Source: RYN-230 sp963717125
GTDB taxonomy: Bacteria; Actinomycetota; Actinomycetes; Streptosporangiales; Streptosporangiaceae
Direction: 5' to 3'
Length of the DNA: 64,000 bases
Assembly: GCA_963717125.1 (NCBI GenBank)
Contig: CAVQVG010000012.1
Span: 1 to 64,000, forward strand
The translations under genes and the position numbers were made by a program. The notes beneath the pieces are model-generated. The model was given only the letters and a program-made list of their open reading frames with translations. It made no database searches and had not been told where the DNA came from. How positions within the stretch are numbered: position 1 is the first letter of the stretch; the number at the start of each line of letters is the position of its first letter. Of this stretch, positions 52,108 through 61,087 are shown piece after piece.

Positions 52108-53508
52108 TTAGCTGAGGTATTGGGACAGGCCGCGGCGCAGGAACTGACCGTGGCCGGTGCGGCCGTGATACTCTCCGCCGTCGATGACGACCTGTCCGCG
52201 GGACAGCACGGTCTGCACCTGGCCGGTGATGGCGAAGCCCTCGTAGGCCGAGTAGTCCACGTTCATGTGGTGCGTGCGGGCGGACAGCGTCTGCTTGGCC
52301 CGCGGGTCGTAGATGACGATGTCCGCGTCGGAGCCGGGCGCGATGACGCCCTTGCGCGGGTACAGCCCGAACATCCGGGCCGGTGTGGTGCTGGTCACCT
52401 CCACCCAGCGGGCCAGCGACAGCTCGCCGGCCGCCACGCCCTGGTGCAGCAGGTCCATCCGGTGCTCCACACCGGGTATCCCGTTCGGGATCTTGGAGAA
52501 GTCGCCGCGGCCGAGTTCCTTCTCCTTGATGCAGAACGGGCAGTGGTCGGTGGACACGACCGACAAGTCGTTGGTGCGCAGCCCGCGCCAGAGCGAGCCC
52601 TGATGCTCGCGCGGCCGCAGCGGCGGCGAAGCCACGTACTTGGCGCCCTCGAAATCCGGCCGGGCCAGGTCATCCAGGGACAGGTACAGATACTGCGGGC
52701 AGGTCTCGGCGAACACGTTCTGCCCGGTGTCCCGGGCCGCCGCGATCTCCTGCAGCGCCTGGGCGGCGGACAGGTGCACCACGTACAGCGGGGCGCCGGT
52801 CACCTTGGCCAGGGTGATCGCCCGGTGGGTGGCCTCGGCTTCGAGTTCCGGCGGCCGGGTCAGCCCGTGCTGCAGCGGCGTGGTCTGGCCGGCCGCCAGC
52901 GCCCTGGCCACCAGCTGGTCGATCGCGATGCCGTTCTCCGCGTGCATCATGATCACCGCGCCGGTCTCGGCGGCCCGCAGCATGGCGCGCAGGATCTCCC
53001 CGTCGGTGGCGTAGAACACCCCGGGGTAGGCCATGAACATCTTGAAGCTGTTCACGCCCGCGCCGATGCACGACTCCATCTCCTTGAGCGTGGTGTCGTT
53101 GACGTCGGAGACGATCATGTGGAAGCCGTAGTCAACCACGCAGTTGCCGTCGGCCTTCTCGTGCCATTTGTCCAGCGTGGCCAGCAGCGAGGTGCCCTTG
53201 GCCTGGACCGCGAAGTCGACGATGGTGGTGGTGCCGCCCCAGGCCGCGGCCCGGGTGCCGGTCTCGAACGTGTCCACCGAGAACGTGCCGCCGAACGGCA
53301 TCTCCATGTGCGTGTGCACGTCGATGCCGCCGGGCAGCACGTAGCGCCCGGTGGCGTCGAACACCCGGTCCGCGCCGGCCGCCCAGGACCGGGCCAGCTC
53401 GCTGCCCGGGGTGGCCAGGGCGCTGATCCGCTCGCCGTCCACCAGCACGTCGGCGGGTACGGCACCGGCCGGCGAGAGCACCTGCCCGCCGCTGATTACC
53501 GTGGTCAC
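52108..53508 (-). CDS. hydA: Dihydropyrimidinase (D-hydantoinase)
   Basis: This 466-residue amidohydrolase is of full length. Metal ligands and the carbamylated Lys are visible: GIDVHTHMEMPFG, VNSFKMFMAYPG (Lys), MMHAENG, YVVHLSAAQALQ and VVSTDHCPFC. It opens dihydrouracil, dihydrothymine or hydantoin rings to N-carbamoyl-amino acids. GTG 53508 starts TTVISGGQVLSPAGAV. It lies between the beta-ureidopropionase and LLM genes, forming a three-gene pathway unit. Confidence 0.93.
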   Translation of the reverse strand: MTTVISGGQVLSPAGAVPADVLVDGERISALATPGSELARSWAAGADRVFDATGRYVLPGGIDVHTHMEMPFGGTFSVDTFETGTRAAAWGGTTTIVDFAVQAKGTSLLATLDKWHEKADGNCVVDYGFHMIVSDVNDTTLKEMESCIGAGVNSFKMFMAYPGVFYATDGEILRAMLRAAETGAVIMMHAENGIAIDQLVARALAAGQTTPLQHGLTRPPELEAEATHRAITLAKVTGAPLYVVHLSAAQALQEIAAARDTGQNVFAETCPQYLYLSLDDLARPDFEGAKYVASPPLRPREHQGSLWRGLRTNDLSVVSTDHCPFCIKEKELGRGDFSKIPNGIPGVEHRMDLLHQGVAAGELSLARWVEVTSTTPARMFGLYPRKGVIAPGSDADIVIYDPRAKQTLSARTHHMNVDYSAYEGFAITGQVQTVLSRGQVVIDGGEYHGRTGHGQFLRRGLSQYLS

Positions 53509-53536
53509 GGCTGTGCTCCGTTCCGTCCCGGCCAGG

Positions 53537-54379
53537 TCACGGCTGGACCAGCGATCCGTACTGGTCCGGGCGGCGGTCCCGGTAGAACTGCCACAGGTCG
53601 CGCACCTCGGCCAGCACGTCCATGTCCAGGTCGCGGACGACTACCTCGTCGCCGGTGTCCGAGCCGGCCTCGCCGACCAGCTGGCCGCGCGGGTCAACGA
53701 AGTAGGACTGGCCGTAGAACTCGTTGTCGCCCAGCGGCTCCACGCCGACCCGGTTGATCGCGCCGACGTAGTACTCGTTGGCCACGGCCGCGGCGGGCTG
53801 CTCCAGCCGCCACAGGTACTGGGAGAGCCCGCGGCTGGTCGCGGACGGGTTGAACACGATCCGGGCGCCGGTCAGGCCGAGCGCCCGCCAGCCCTCCGGG
53901 AAGTGCCGGTCGTAGCAGATGTACACGCCGATCCGGCCGACCGCGGTGTCGAACACCGGGTAGCCGAGGTTGCCCGGCCGGAAGTAGAACTTCTCCCAGA
54001 AGCCCTTCACCTGGGGCAGGTGTGTCTTGCGGTACTTGCCCAGGTAGCTGCCGTCGGCGTCGATCACCGCCGCGGTGTTGTAGTACAGGCCGGGCTGCTC
54101 CTCCTCGTACATCGGCACCACCAGCACCACCGAGTGCTGCTGGGCCACGTCGCACATGAGCTGGGTGGTGGACCCGCCCGGGATCGCCTCGGTGTACGAG
54201 TAGTAGTCCGCGTCCTGCACCTGGCAGAAATAGGGCCCGTAGAACAGCTCCTGGAGGCAGACCACCTGGGCGCCCGCCGACGCGGCGCGGCCGATCGCCT
54301 CGACGGCGGCCCGGATCATGGAATCCTTGTCACCAGTCCACTGCTGCTGAACCAATCCAGCCCGGATGACCTCGGGCAC
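53537..54379 (-). CDS. Beta-ureidopropionase-type nitrilase-superfamily hydrolase
   Basis: This 280-residue enzyme has the Glu-Lys-Cys triad in LQELFYGPYFC (Glu44), GKYRKTHLPQVKGF and IGVYICYDRHFPEGWR. The CQVQDADYYSY and NRVGVEPLG segments match N-carbamoyl-beta-alanine amidohydrolases, which release beta-alanine, CO2 and ammonia after dihydropyrimidinase. GTG 54379 is the likely start. It is the first gene of the cluster, followed 28 bp later by hydA. Confidence 0.9.
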   Translation of the reverse strand: MPEVIRAGLVQQQWTGDKDSMIRAAVEAIGRAASAGAQVVCLQELFYGPYFCQVQDADYYSYTEAIPGGSTTQLMCDVAQQHSVVLVVPMYEEEQPGLYYNTAAVIDADGSYLGKYRKTHLPQVKGFWEKFYFRPGNLGYPVFDTAVGRIGVYICYDRHFPEGWRALGLTGARIVFNPSATSRGLSQYLWRLEQPAAAVANEYYVGAINRVGVEPLGDNEFYGQSYFVDPRGQLVGEAGSDTGDEVVVRDLDMDVLAEVRDLWQFYRDRRPDQYGSLVQP

Positions 54380-54498
54380 GTGTGCCTCCCTGTCCCGCCG
54401 CACCGCAGTGTCAGCCGTGGGTGTTTCCGCCGTATGTCGGTTCGTTCCCCACTTGGATCTTTTCAGCCCTGGCCCCGGCTGACCAGCCCGCAGGCGAG

Positions 54499-56466
54499 CT
54501 AGACCGGCGGCGCCGGCACGGTGGGCTGACGCTGGGCCCTGATCACGTGGATGACCGCGTTGATCAGCGCCAGGTGGGTGAAGGCCTGCGGGAAGTTGCC
54601 CAGCTGGCGGCCGGTCCGCGGGTCGATCTCCTCGGCGTACAGGTCCAGCGAGCTGGCCAGCGACAGCAGCCGCTCGCAGAGTTGCTGGGCGCGGTCCGCC
54701 TCGCCGATCTCGCACAGCGCCGACACCAGCAGGAACGAGCAGATGGTGAACGTGCCCTCGCCGCCGGGCAGCCCGTCGTCGGTCTCCTCGGGCCGGTACC
54801 GCAACACCAGCCCGTCCTCCGTGAGCTCGTCGGCGATGGCCAGGATGGTGGCCCGGACTCGGGGGTCCTCCCGGGGCAGGAAGCCCGTCATCGGCAGCAG
54901 CAGCAGCGAGGCGTCCAGCGCCCGGGTCTCGTAGTGCTGGGTGAACACCCCGCGGTCGTCCACCCCGTGGGCCAGGATGTCCTCCCTGATCTCGTCGGCC
55001 GCCTCGCGCCAGGTCTTGGCCAGCGTCGCCTCACCCCGGGCCAGCGCGGCCTGCGCCCCGCGCTGCACCGCGGACCAGCACATGATCTTGGAGAAGGTGA
55101 AGTGCTTCGGCGCCCCGCGCACTTCCCAGATGCCCAGGTCAGGTTCTCGCCAGTACTTCAGCGCCGACTCCACCTGGCGGCGGACCACCGGCCAGATCCG
55201 GCCGTCCAGCCGCTGCCAGTTGCCCAGCCGGATGTAGATGGCCTGCAGCATGGTGCCCCAGACGTCGTGCTGGCGCTGGGTGTAAGCCTCGTTGCCCACC
55301 CGCACCGGCCGGGCCCCGTCGTACCCGCTGAGATGGTCGAGGATCCGCTCGCTGAGCATCCGCTCGCCGTCCACCCCGTACACCACCTGGATCACGTCGT
55401 CGCGCTGGGCGATGTCGGCCAGGAACCAGAAGAAGTCGTCCGCCTCCCAGTCGAAGCCGAGCGCGTACAGGCTCCAGAGGGTGAACGCCGAGTCGCGCAG
55501 CCAGCAGTAGCGGTAGTCCCAGTTGCGCTCGCCGTGCGGCACCTCGGGCAGTGATGTGGTGGCCGCGGCGACCACGGCGCCGCTCGGCGCGAACGTCAGG
55601 CCCTTCAGGGTCAGCGCGCTGCGCTGCAGGTACCGGCTCCACGGATGGTCCGGGAAGCGGCCCCGGGCCAGCCAGTGCTGCCAGTGGTGCGCGGTCCACA
55701 CCAGCCGGCCCTGCGCCTCCTCGTAGCTGAACGGGGGCTGGTGCATGGTCCAGGACAGGGCGACGAAGTGGTGCTCGCCCTCCCGCATCAGGGTCCGGGC
55801 CATGGCCCGGCCGCCCTCGAAGCCGACCCGCATGTCGGTGGTCAGGGTCAGCCCGACCCCGACGTCCGGGCTGGCCGCCCGGCACACCGCCTGCGCGTAG
55901 CCGCGGTCGGTGTACTTCCAGCTGCCCTGCAGGCGGCCGTAGTCGAAGACCGGCTCACAGTCGAAGGCGACCTGCATCTCGCCGCTGACGCAGCGGATCG
56001 TGCGCAGCAGCACATGGTCGGCGTCGTAGTCGGTCGGCGTCCGGCGGTGTGTGTGGGACAGCTCGAGGTCGTGATGCCAGGACCCCATCAGCAGCGCGTC
56101 GCGCACCACCAGCCACCCGGTCGGCGTCCCCCAGCTGGTCTCCAGCACCATCGTGCCTGGCAGGTAGCGGCGGGCCGAGGGGACGTTGACCCCTTCCGGG
56201 CCGAGCCGGAACCCGCCGGCCGAGCGGTCCAGCATCGCGCCGAACACGCTCGGCGAGTCCAGCCGCGGCAGGCACATCCACTCCACGTTGCCGCTCGGCG
56301 CGATCAGCGCGGTGGTCTCGCAGTCGGACAGGAACCCGTACTCGCCGATCGGTGGGAACGGGGACTCGTCGGTAATCATGTCCACTGGCCCTGGGGTCGC
56401 CGTGTCCAGGCCATCCCACCACTGCCCGGCCAGGTTCCCCCCGCGCCGCTCGGCGAAAGCGTCCAT
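54499..56466 (-). CDS. Glycoside hydrolase family 15 protein (glucoamylase/trehalase-like)
   Basis: This 655-residue protein has an amino-terminal beta domain (IGEYGFLSDCETTALIAPSG, VEWMCLPRLDSPSVFGAMLD) and an (alpha/alpha)6 barrel. The motifs are ERNWDYRYCWLRDSAFTLWS and YAEEIDPRTGRQLGNFPQAF, with the catalytic Glu pair region. Actinobacterial enzymes of this layout hydrolyse trehalose or short alpha-glucans. No signal peptide, so it is cytoplasmic. Start ATG 56466. Confidence 0.92.
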   Translation of the reverse strand: MDAFAERRGGNLAGQWWDGLDTATPGPVDMITDESPFPPIGEYGFLSDCETTALIAPSGNVEWMCLPRLDSPSVFGAMLDRSAGGFRLGPEGVNVPSARRYLPGTMVLETSWGTPTGWLVVRDALLMGSWHHDLELSHTHRRTPTDYDADHVLLRTIRCVSGEMQVAFDCEPVFDYGRLQGSWKYTDRGYAQAVCRAASPDVGVGLTLTTDMRVGFEGGRAMARTLMREGEHHFVALSWTMHQPPFSYEEAQGRLVWTAHHWQHWLARGRFPDHPWSRYLQRSALTLKGLTFAPSGAVVAAATTSLPEVPHGERNWDYRYCWLRDSAFTLWSLYALGFDWEADDFFWFLADIAQRDDVIQVVYGVDGERMLSERILDHLSGYDGARPVRVGNEAYTQRQHDVWGTMLQAIYIRLGNWQRLDGRIWPVVRRQVESALKYWREPDLGIWEVRGAPKHFTFSKIMCWSAVQRGAQAALARGEATLAKTWREAADEIREDILAHGVDDRGVFTQHYETRALDASLLLLPMTGFLPREDPRVRATILAIADELTEDGLVLRYRPEETDDGLPGGEGTFTICSFLLVSALCEIGEADRAQQLCERLLSLASSLDLYAEEIDPRTGRQLGNFPQAFTHLALINAVIHVIRAQRQPTVPAPPV

Positions 56467-56603
56467 CCGCTTGATATACCCCGTCCGCGGCCCGCCTCGA
56501 AGCCATACCGCGGCAGCCGCGGCCCGTTGCGCGGCATTACGGGCACTGCGAGACTCAAGAAGCGTTATGCCGAGAAAGTCCCAACTGACGAAGGAGCCCA
56601 GGG

Positions 56604-57233
56604 GTGCCGGACAAGCAGCGGATCAGCTATTTTCCGTTCGACGCGATGGACCCGGAGATGCGCGCCGAGATGGAGCGCTGCCAGCGGGAGGGCACCCCGC
56701 GGCCGGAGAGCTCGGCGATCCGGGCGCACGTGCCCGCCGCGTTCTGGGCGTTCGCCCGGTCCTGGCAGGCGCTGTTCTCCGGCGGTGTCTGCGACCACCG
56801 GATCAAGGAACTGTGCCGGGTGTACATCTCCCGCTCGGTGAACTGCGAGTACTGCGGCAACCAGCGGTCCGTGCAGGCCGCGCAGGCGGGCTTCACCGAA
56901 GCCAAGTACGACGACCTGCTGAACTTCGAGTCCTCGGCGAAATTCGATGACCGGGAGAAGGCCGCGCTGGCCTACGCCGAGGCCATCGCCTGGCATCAGC
57001 CGGCCGAGGACGCGCTGTGGGACCGGCTGCACCAGCACTTCTCCGAGCCCGAGCTGGTCGAGCTGGGCTGCTTCATCGCGCTGACCTTCGGCCAGCAGAG
57101 CTGGCTGCGGCTGCTCAACATCGAGCACCACCAGGTGCTGCCGGGCACCTCGGCTTCGCTAGCGCCGGGCTTCGAGACCGCCGAGGCGCTGGCCGAGAGC
57201 AAGCAGTCCGCGGACTACTGGGCCCGGCACTGA
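56604..57233 (+). CDS. Carboxymuconolactone decarboxylase/AhpD-family protein
   Basis: This 209-residue all-helical protein starts at GTG 56604 after AAGGAG. RIKELCRVYISRSVNCEYCG carries the C-x2-C motif (E-Y-C-G-N-Q variant, with only the first Cys certain to align with AhpD). KAALAYAEAIAWHQPAEDAL and LVELGCFIALTFGQQSWLRL complete the fold. Members act in peroxide reduction or decarboxylation. The M24-fold gene follows, with start candidates 30 bp downstream. Confidence 0.85.
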   Translation: MPDKQRISYFPFDAMDPEMRAEMERCQREGTPRPESSAIRAHVPAAFWAFARSWQALFSGGVCDHRIKELCRVYISRSVNCEYCGNQRSVQAAQAGFTEAKYDDLLNFESSAKFDDREKAALAYAEAIAWHQPAEDALWDRLHQHFSEPELVELGCFIALTFGQQSWLRLLNIEHHQVLPGTSASLAPGFETAEALAESKQSADYWARH

Positions 57234-57262
57234 GCTGGTACCCGGCCTTCGGCCCAGCCGAG

Positions 57263-58369
57263 ATGGACCGCCGCCGGGCCGCGCTGGCCGAGGTGCTGGC
57301 CGGGCGCGGCATCGGGGCCGCCCTGGTCTACGGCGCGGACCGGTCCGGCACGGCCGTGCCGTGGCTGACCGGCTGGCCGGTGACCCGGGAGGCGGCGCTG
57401 GTCTTCGCGCCCGGCCAGCCGGACGTGCTGTACGTCTGCTACGACAACCACGTGCCCAACGCGCGGCGGCTGGCCCCGGCGGCGGATGTCCGGCCGGGCG
57501 GCGCGTCGGCGCTGCGGGCCGCGCTGCCGGAGCTGGCCGGCCGGGCCGCCGGCGGTGGGGCCGCGGTGATCGGGCCGGTGCCCGCCCGCTGGCACGACGA
57601 GCTGATAGCAGCGGCCGGCCAGGCCGAGTTCCTCGACCTGGAGTACACCCGGCTGCGGCTGGTCAAGTCGGCCGCGGAACTCGACTGGCTCCGCGAAGGC
57701 GCCCGGCTGACCGACGACGGAGTGCGGGCGCTGGCCACGGGCGCCCGGCCCGGCCTGACCGAAGCGGCGCTGGGCGCGCTGGTGGAGAGCGGCTACGTGG
57801 CGGCCGGCGGCCAGACGCACATCCGCTATCTCGGTGTCACCGCGATGGATCAGCCCGAGCTGTGCGTGCCCGCGCAGTGGCCGTCCCGCCGCCCGCTGCG
57901 CACCGGGGACGTGCTGAGCTGTGAGATCAGCGCCAGCTACGCCGGCTACCCGGGGCAGCTACTGCGCACGTTCGCGGTCGGCGCGCCGCCCAGTCCGCTC
58001 TATGCCGAGCTGCACCAGGTGGCCGACGCGGCGTTCGACGCCATGACCGCCCGGCTGCGGCCCGGCGCGACCGCCGCGGACCTGATCGAGGCGGCCAACC
58101 TGATCACCGCGGCCGGCTGTACCGTCTACGACGACCTGGTGCACGGCTACGGCGGCGGGTACCTGCCCCCGGTGCTGACCCGGGCCGCGCTGGAGCGGCA
58201 GCAGGCCCCCGAGTTCACGTTCGAGGCCGGGATGACCGTGGTCATCCAGCCGAACGTGATCACTAAAGATGAGCGGGCCGGGGTGCAGACCGGGGAACTC
58301 GTCCTGGTCACGGACGACGGCTGGGAATCGCTGCACCAGTTCCCGCGCGGCTTCGGCCGGATCGGCTAA
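57263..58369 (+). CDS. M24 (creatinase/aminopeptidase P) fold protein lacking metal ligands
   Basis: ATG 57263 gives 368 residues, with a creatinase-like amino-terminal domain (MDRRRAALAEVLAGRGIGAA) and a pita-bread catalytic domain. Where metallopeptidases have D-x(10)-D, H and two Glu ligands, this protein shows LSCEISASYAGYPGQLLRTF, DDLVHGYGGGY, VVIQPNVITKDERAG and VQTGELVLV. Only the His is clearly kept. Creatinase itself is metal-free, so a non-peptidase hydrolase is possible. An upstream start at the CTG near 57235 cannot be excluded. Confidence 0.78.
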   Translation: MDRRRAALAEVLAGRGIGAALVYGADRSGTAVPWLTGWPVTREAALVFAPGQPDVLYVCYDNHVPNARRLAPAADVRPGGASALRAALPELAGRAAGGGAAVIGPVPARWHDELIAAAGQAEFLDLEYTRLRLVKSAAELDWLREGARLTDDGVRALATGARPGLTEAALGALVESGYVAAGGQTHIRYLGVTAMDQPELCVPAQWPSRRPLRTGDVLSCEISASYAGYPGQLLRTFAVGAPPSPLYAELHQVADAAFDAMTARLRPGATAADLIEAANLITAAGCTVYDDLVHGYGGGYLPPVLTRAALERQQAPEFTFEAGMTVVIQPNVITKDERAGVQTGELVLVTDDGWESLHQFPRGFGRIG

Positions 58370-58439
58370 GGGCGCTCGCGGCTTCGGCCGGATCGGCTAA
58401 GGGCGCTCGCGGCTTCGGCCGGATCGGCTAAGGGCGCTC
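58347..58439. repeat. 31-bp tandem triplication at a convergent gene junction
   Basis: Three identical copies (58347, 58378, 58409) each include a CTAA. Copy 1 carries the last residues and stop of the M24-fold gene, and copy 3 supplies the stop of the convergent metallo-beta-lactamase gene. Confidence 0.9.
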
Positions 58440-59240
58440 GCCGCGCAGCCGGGCCACGTAGCGCTCCGCGGAGCGGCGGATCGCGGCCGCCCCGTCCTGC
58501 ACCACGACCCGGCCCCACCAGCCGCCGTAGACCCGGTCGAAGCGGAACCGGCCGGCCCGCTCGGCGATGTCCAGCACGGTGACCTCGTCCAGCGGGATCA
58601 GGTTGGGGTAGCTCCACATGAAGCTGACCCAGTCCCGGTCCGGCACCACCGTGATGGTGTCCCCGGTGAGTAGCGCGCCGCGGCCCGCCGACCCGGCCGG
58701 CCAGTGCAGCACGGCCGCGCCGTCGAAGTGCCCGCCGATCCGGGCCAGGGTGAGCCCGGGCACCGGCTCGGCGTCGTCGTCGAACAACTCGATGCGCGGC
58801 GAGGGCCGCTGCACCCACTGCTGGTCGGCGCGCGGGATGAAGATGCGGGCGCCGAAACTGTCGGCGTACTCCACGTTCGCCCCGTAGAAGTGCGGATGCG
58901 ACATGCAGATGGCGGCGATCCCGCCCAGTTCGGCGATCCGCTCCCGGGCCGCGTCGTCGAGCAGCGAGACGCAGTCCCACAACACGTTGCCGTGCGGGGT
59001 GCGAACCAGCAGCGCGCGCTGCCCGATGGCGAAGGCCGGCTCGACCCCCACCCCAACCAGGTCCGGTTCCTCCTCGCGCAGCACCACCGCCCGGTCGCTG
59101 GCCAGCTCGGCCATGGTGGTCCACTGCTGGCCGCCCCACCCGACGTACTGCCGCTCGTCCAGGCAGATCGGGCAGGCCCCGGGCGGCTGCCCGGTGTCCG
59201 GGTACTGGACGCCACAGGTCCGGCAGATCCACGCAGGCAT
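58428..59240 (-). CDS. Rubredoxin-like zinc ribbon plus metallo-beta-lactamase-fold hydrolase
   Basis: This 270-residue protein begins MPAWICRTCGVQYPDTGQPP and CPICLDER, a four-Cys rubredoxin-like knuckle. A metallo-beta-lactamase domain follows, with ICMSHPHFYGANVEYADSFG (H-x-H plus altered ligands), IGGHFDGAAVLHWPAG and GALLTGDTITVVPDRDWVSF. The zinc ribbon may bind metal or a partner. Substrate unknown. The stop codon is created inside the 31-bp repeat. Confidence 0.85.
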   Translation of the reverse strand: MPAWICRTCGVQYPDTGQPPGACPICLDERQYVGWGGQQWTTMAELASDRAVVLREEEPDLVGVGVEPAFAIGQRALLVRTPHGNVLWDCVSLLDDAARERIAELGGIAAICMSHPHFYGANVEYADSFGARIFIPRADQQWVQRPSPRIELFDDDAEPVPGLTLARIGGHFDGAAVLHWPAGSAGRGALLTGDTITVVPDRDWVSFMWSYPNLIPLDEVTVLDIAERAGRFRFDRVYGGWWGRVVVQDGAAAIRRSAERYVARLRGERP

Positions 59241-59336
59241 CCGAGCTCCCTCCGCTGCCTCGTCACCGGGTAGGCTAACGCGCCGTAATCATCATCGGGC
59301 GCATCATGCGCTCACGTAGGGGCGGGGCTGAGAACA

Positions 59337-60206
59337 ATGCGCCGGATCATGATCACCGCCGCGATCGCGGCGCTGGGTGCCGGGCTGGCCGCGTGCGGCA
59401 GTTCGGGCAGCGGCGCCACCAGCAGCGGCACCACAGCTAGCGCCGCGGCGGCCAGCTGCACCTACGCCGGGGTGCAGAAAGAGCTGTACAGCAAGGGCGT
59501 GCTCACGGTGGCCACCGACAAGCCCGCCTACCCGCCGTGGTTCGAAGACAACAACCCGGCCAGCGGCAAGGGCTACGAGAGCGCGGTGGCATACGCCGTC
59601 GCAAAGCAGCTCGGCTTCAAGACGTCCCAGGTCAAGTGGGCGTACGAGCCGTTCAACGACGCCTACGCGCCGGGCCCGAAGAAGTTCGACTTCGACATCA
59701 ACGAGGTCTCGGTGACCCCGCAGCGGGCCACGGCGGTGACGTTCTCGACCAGCTACTACGACGTGCAGCAGGCGCTGGTCGCGCTCAAGGGCACGCCGAT
59801 CGTGACCAAGCACAGCCCGGCCGAGTTGAAGACGTACATCTTCGGCGACCAGGTCGGCACGACCAGCCTGGCCTTCATCAACAGCGCGATCCAGCCGGCC
59901 CAGACGCCGAAGGTGTACGAGACGCTGAACGACGTGAAGCAGGCGCTGCAGACGCACCAGATCGCGGCCCTGGTCACCGACACCCCGACGGCTCAGTACA
60001 TCTCCTCCTCGGAGATCCCGCACTCGGTCATGGTGGCCCAGTTCCCGTCCAGCGGCGAGCACTACGGGCTGCTGTTCGCCAAGGGCAACCCGCTGGTGAC
60101 CTGCGTCAACAAGGCGCTGGCCACGCTCAAGAGCAACGGCACGCTGGCCGCGCTGCAGAAGAAGTACCTGCAGATCTACCTGACCGTGCCCACCATCAAG
60201 CCCTGA
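59337..60206 (+). CDS. ABC transporter substrate-binding lipoprotein (polar amino acid type)
   Basis: This 289-residue protein has a lipoprotein signal (AAIAALGAGLAACGSSGSG, lipid Cys near 20). The mature family-3 binding protein has GVLTVATDKPAYPPWFEDNN, GYESAVAYAVAKQLGF, FDFDINEVSVTPQRATAVTF and ALVTDTPTAQYISSSE. It captures a small polar solute, usually an amino acid, for the permease and ATPase encoded next. Its stop overlaps the permease start by one base. Confidence 0.92.
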   Translation: MRRIMITAAIAALGAGLAACGSSGSGATSSGTTASAAAASCTYAGVQKELYSKGVLTVATDKPAYPPWFEDNNPASGKGYESAVAYAVAKQLGFKTSQVKWAYEPFNDAYAPGPKKFDFDINEVSVTPQRATAVTFSTSYYDVQQALVALKGTPIVTKHSPAELKTYIFGDQVGTTSLAFINSAIQPAQTPKVYETLNDVKQALQTHQIAALVTDTPTAQYISSSEIPHSVMVAQFPSSGEHYGLLFAKGNPLVTCVNKALATLKSNGTLAALQKKYLQIYLTVPTIKP

Positions 60207-61087
60207 TGACCGGCCCGCCGCAGACCTCGTTCGGCGCGGAGGGGCGCGGGCCGCGGCTGCTGAGCAGCGGCCGCGGCGCGGTGGCCGTGTCCACCGCCAG
60301 CACGATCGTGGTGCTGGGCGGGCTGGTCGCGCTGTTCTGGCTGGCCCCGGGCAGCGCCGCGGTCCGGCACACGTTCTTCAACCCGCAGGACATGTGGCAT
60401 TCGTTCATCGGCGACCCGAAGGCGGGCTACTACTCGGTCGGCGCGGCGCTGTGGCTCAATATCCGCATGTTCCTGGCCGCCGAGGTGCTCATCCTCATCC
60501 TGGCCCTGGTCATCGCCGTCGTCCGGCAGTCGGTCAGCCCGGTCATGTTCCCGCTGCGCATCGTCAGCACGATCTACGTGGACGTGTTCCGCGGCGTGCC
60601 GCTGATCCTGGTCATCTTCGCCATCGGGTTCGGCGTGCCCGCGCTCAACCTGGGTTTCATCTCCACCCAGTCGGCCGCCGTGTACGGCGTGCTCGCCCTG
60701 GTGCTGTCCTATTCGGCCTACGTGTCCGAGGTGTACCGGGCCGGGCTGAACTCGGTGCAGCAGAGCCAGGTGGCCGCGGGCCGCTCGCTGGGCCTGTCCC
60801 AGTGGACCTCGCTGCGCTACGTGATCCTGCCGCAAGCGGTGCGCAACGTCATCCCGCCGCTGCTGAACGACTTCATCAGCTTGCAGAAGGACACCGCGCT
60901 GGTCGGCATCCTGGGCGCGATCGAGGCCAACAAGGCGGCCGAGATCTACAGCGACACGGTGTTCAACTACTCCAGTTACGTGGTGGCGGCCATCCTGTTC
61001 CTGCTGCTGACCATCCCGCTGGCCCGGTTCACCGACCACCTGATTGCCAGGGACCGGCGCCGCCGGCTGGCCGGCTCGATCACATGA
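60206..61087 (+). CDS. ABC transporter permease (HisM/GlnP type)
   Basis: This 293-residue membrane protein has about five helices and the family EAA loop YRAGLNSVQQSQVAAGRSLG followed by LSQWTSLRYVILPQAVRNVI. VDVFRGVPLILVIFAIGFG is the typical front helix. ATG 60206 sits in TGATG with the binding-protein stop. Its own stop overlaps the ATPase start (ATGA). It forms a polar amino acid uptake system with its neighbours. Confidence 0.93.
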   Translation: MTGPPQTSFGAEGRGPRLLSSGRGAVAVSTASTIVVLGGLVALFWLAPGSAAVRHTFFNPQDMWHSFIGDPKAGYYSVGAALWLNIRMFLAAEVLILILALVIAVVRQSVSPVMFPLRIVSTIYVDVFRGVPLILVIFAIGFGVPALNLGFISTQSAAVYGVLALVLSYSAYVSEVYRAGLNSVQQSQVAAGRSLGLSQWTSLRYVILPQAVRNVIPPLLNDFISLQKDTALVGILGAIEANKAAEIYSDTVFNYSSYVVAAILFLLLTIPLARFTDHLIARDRRRRLAGSIT

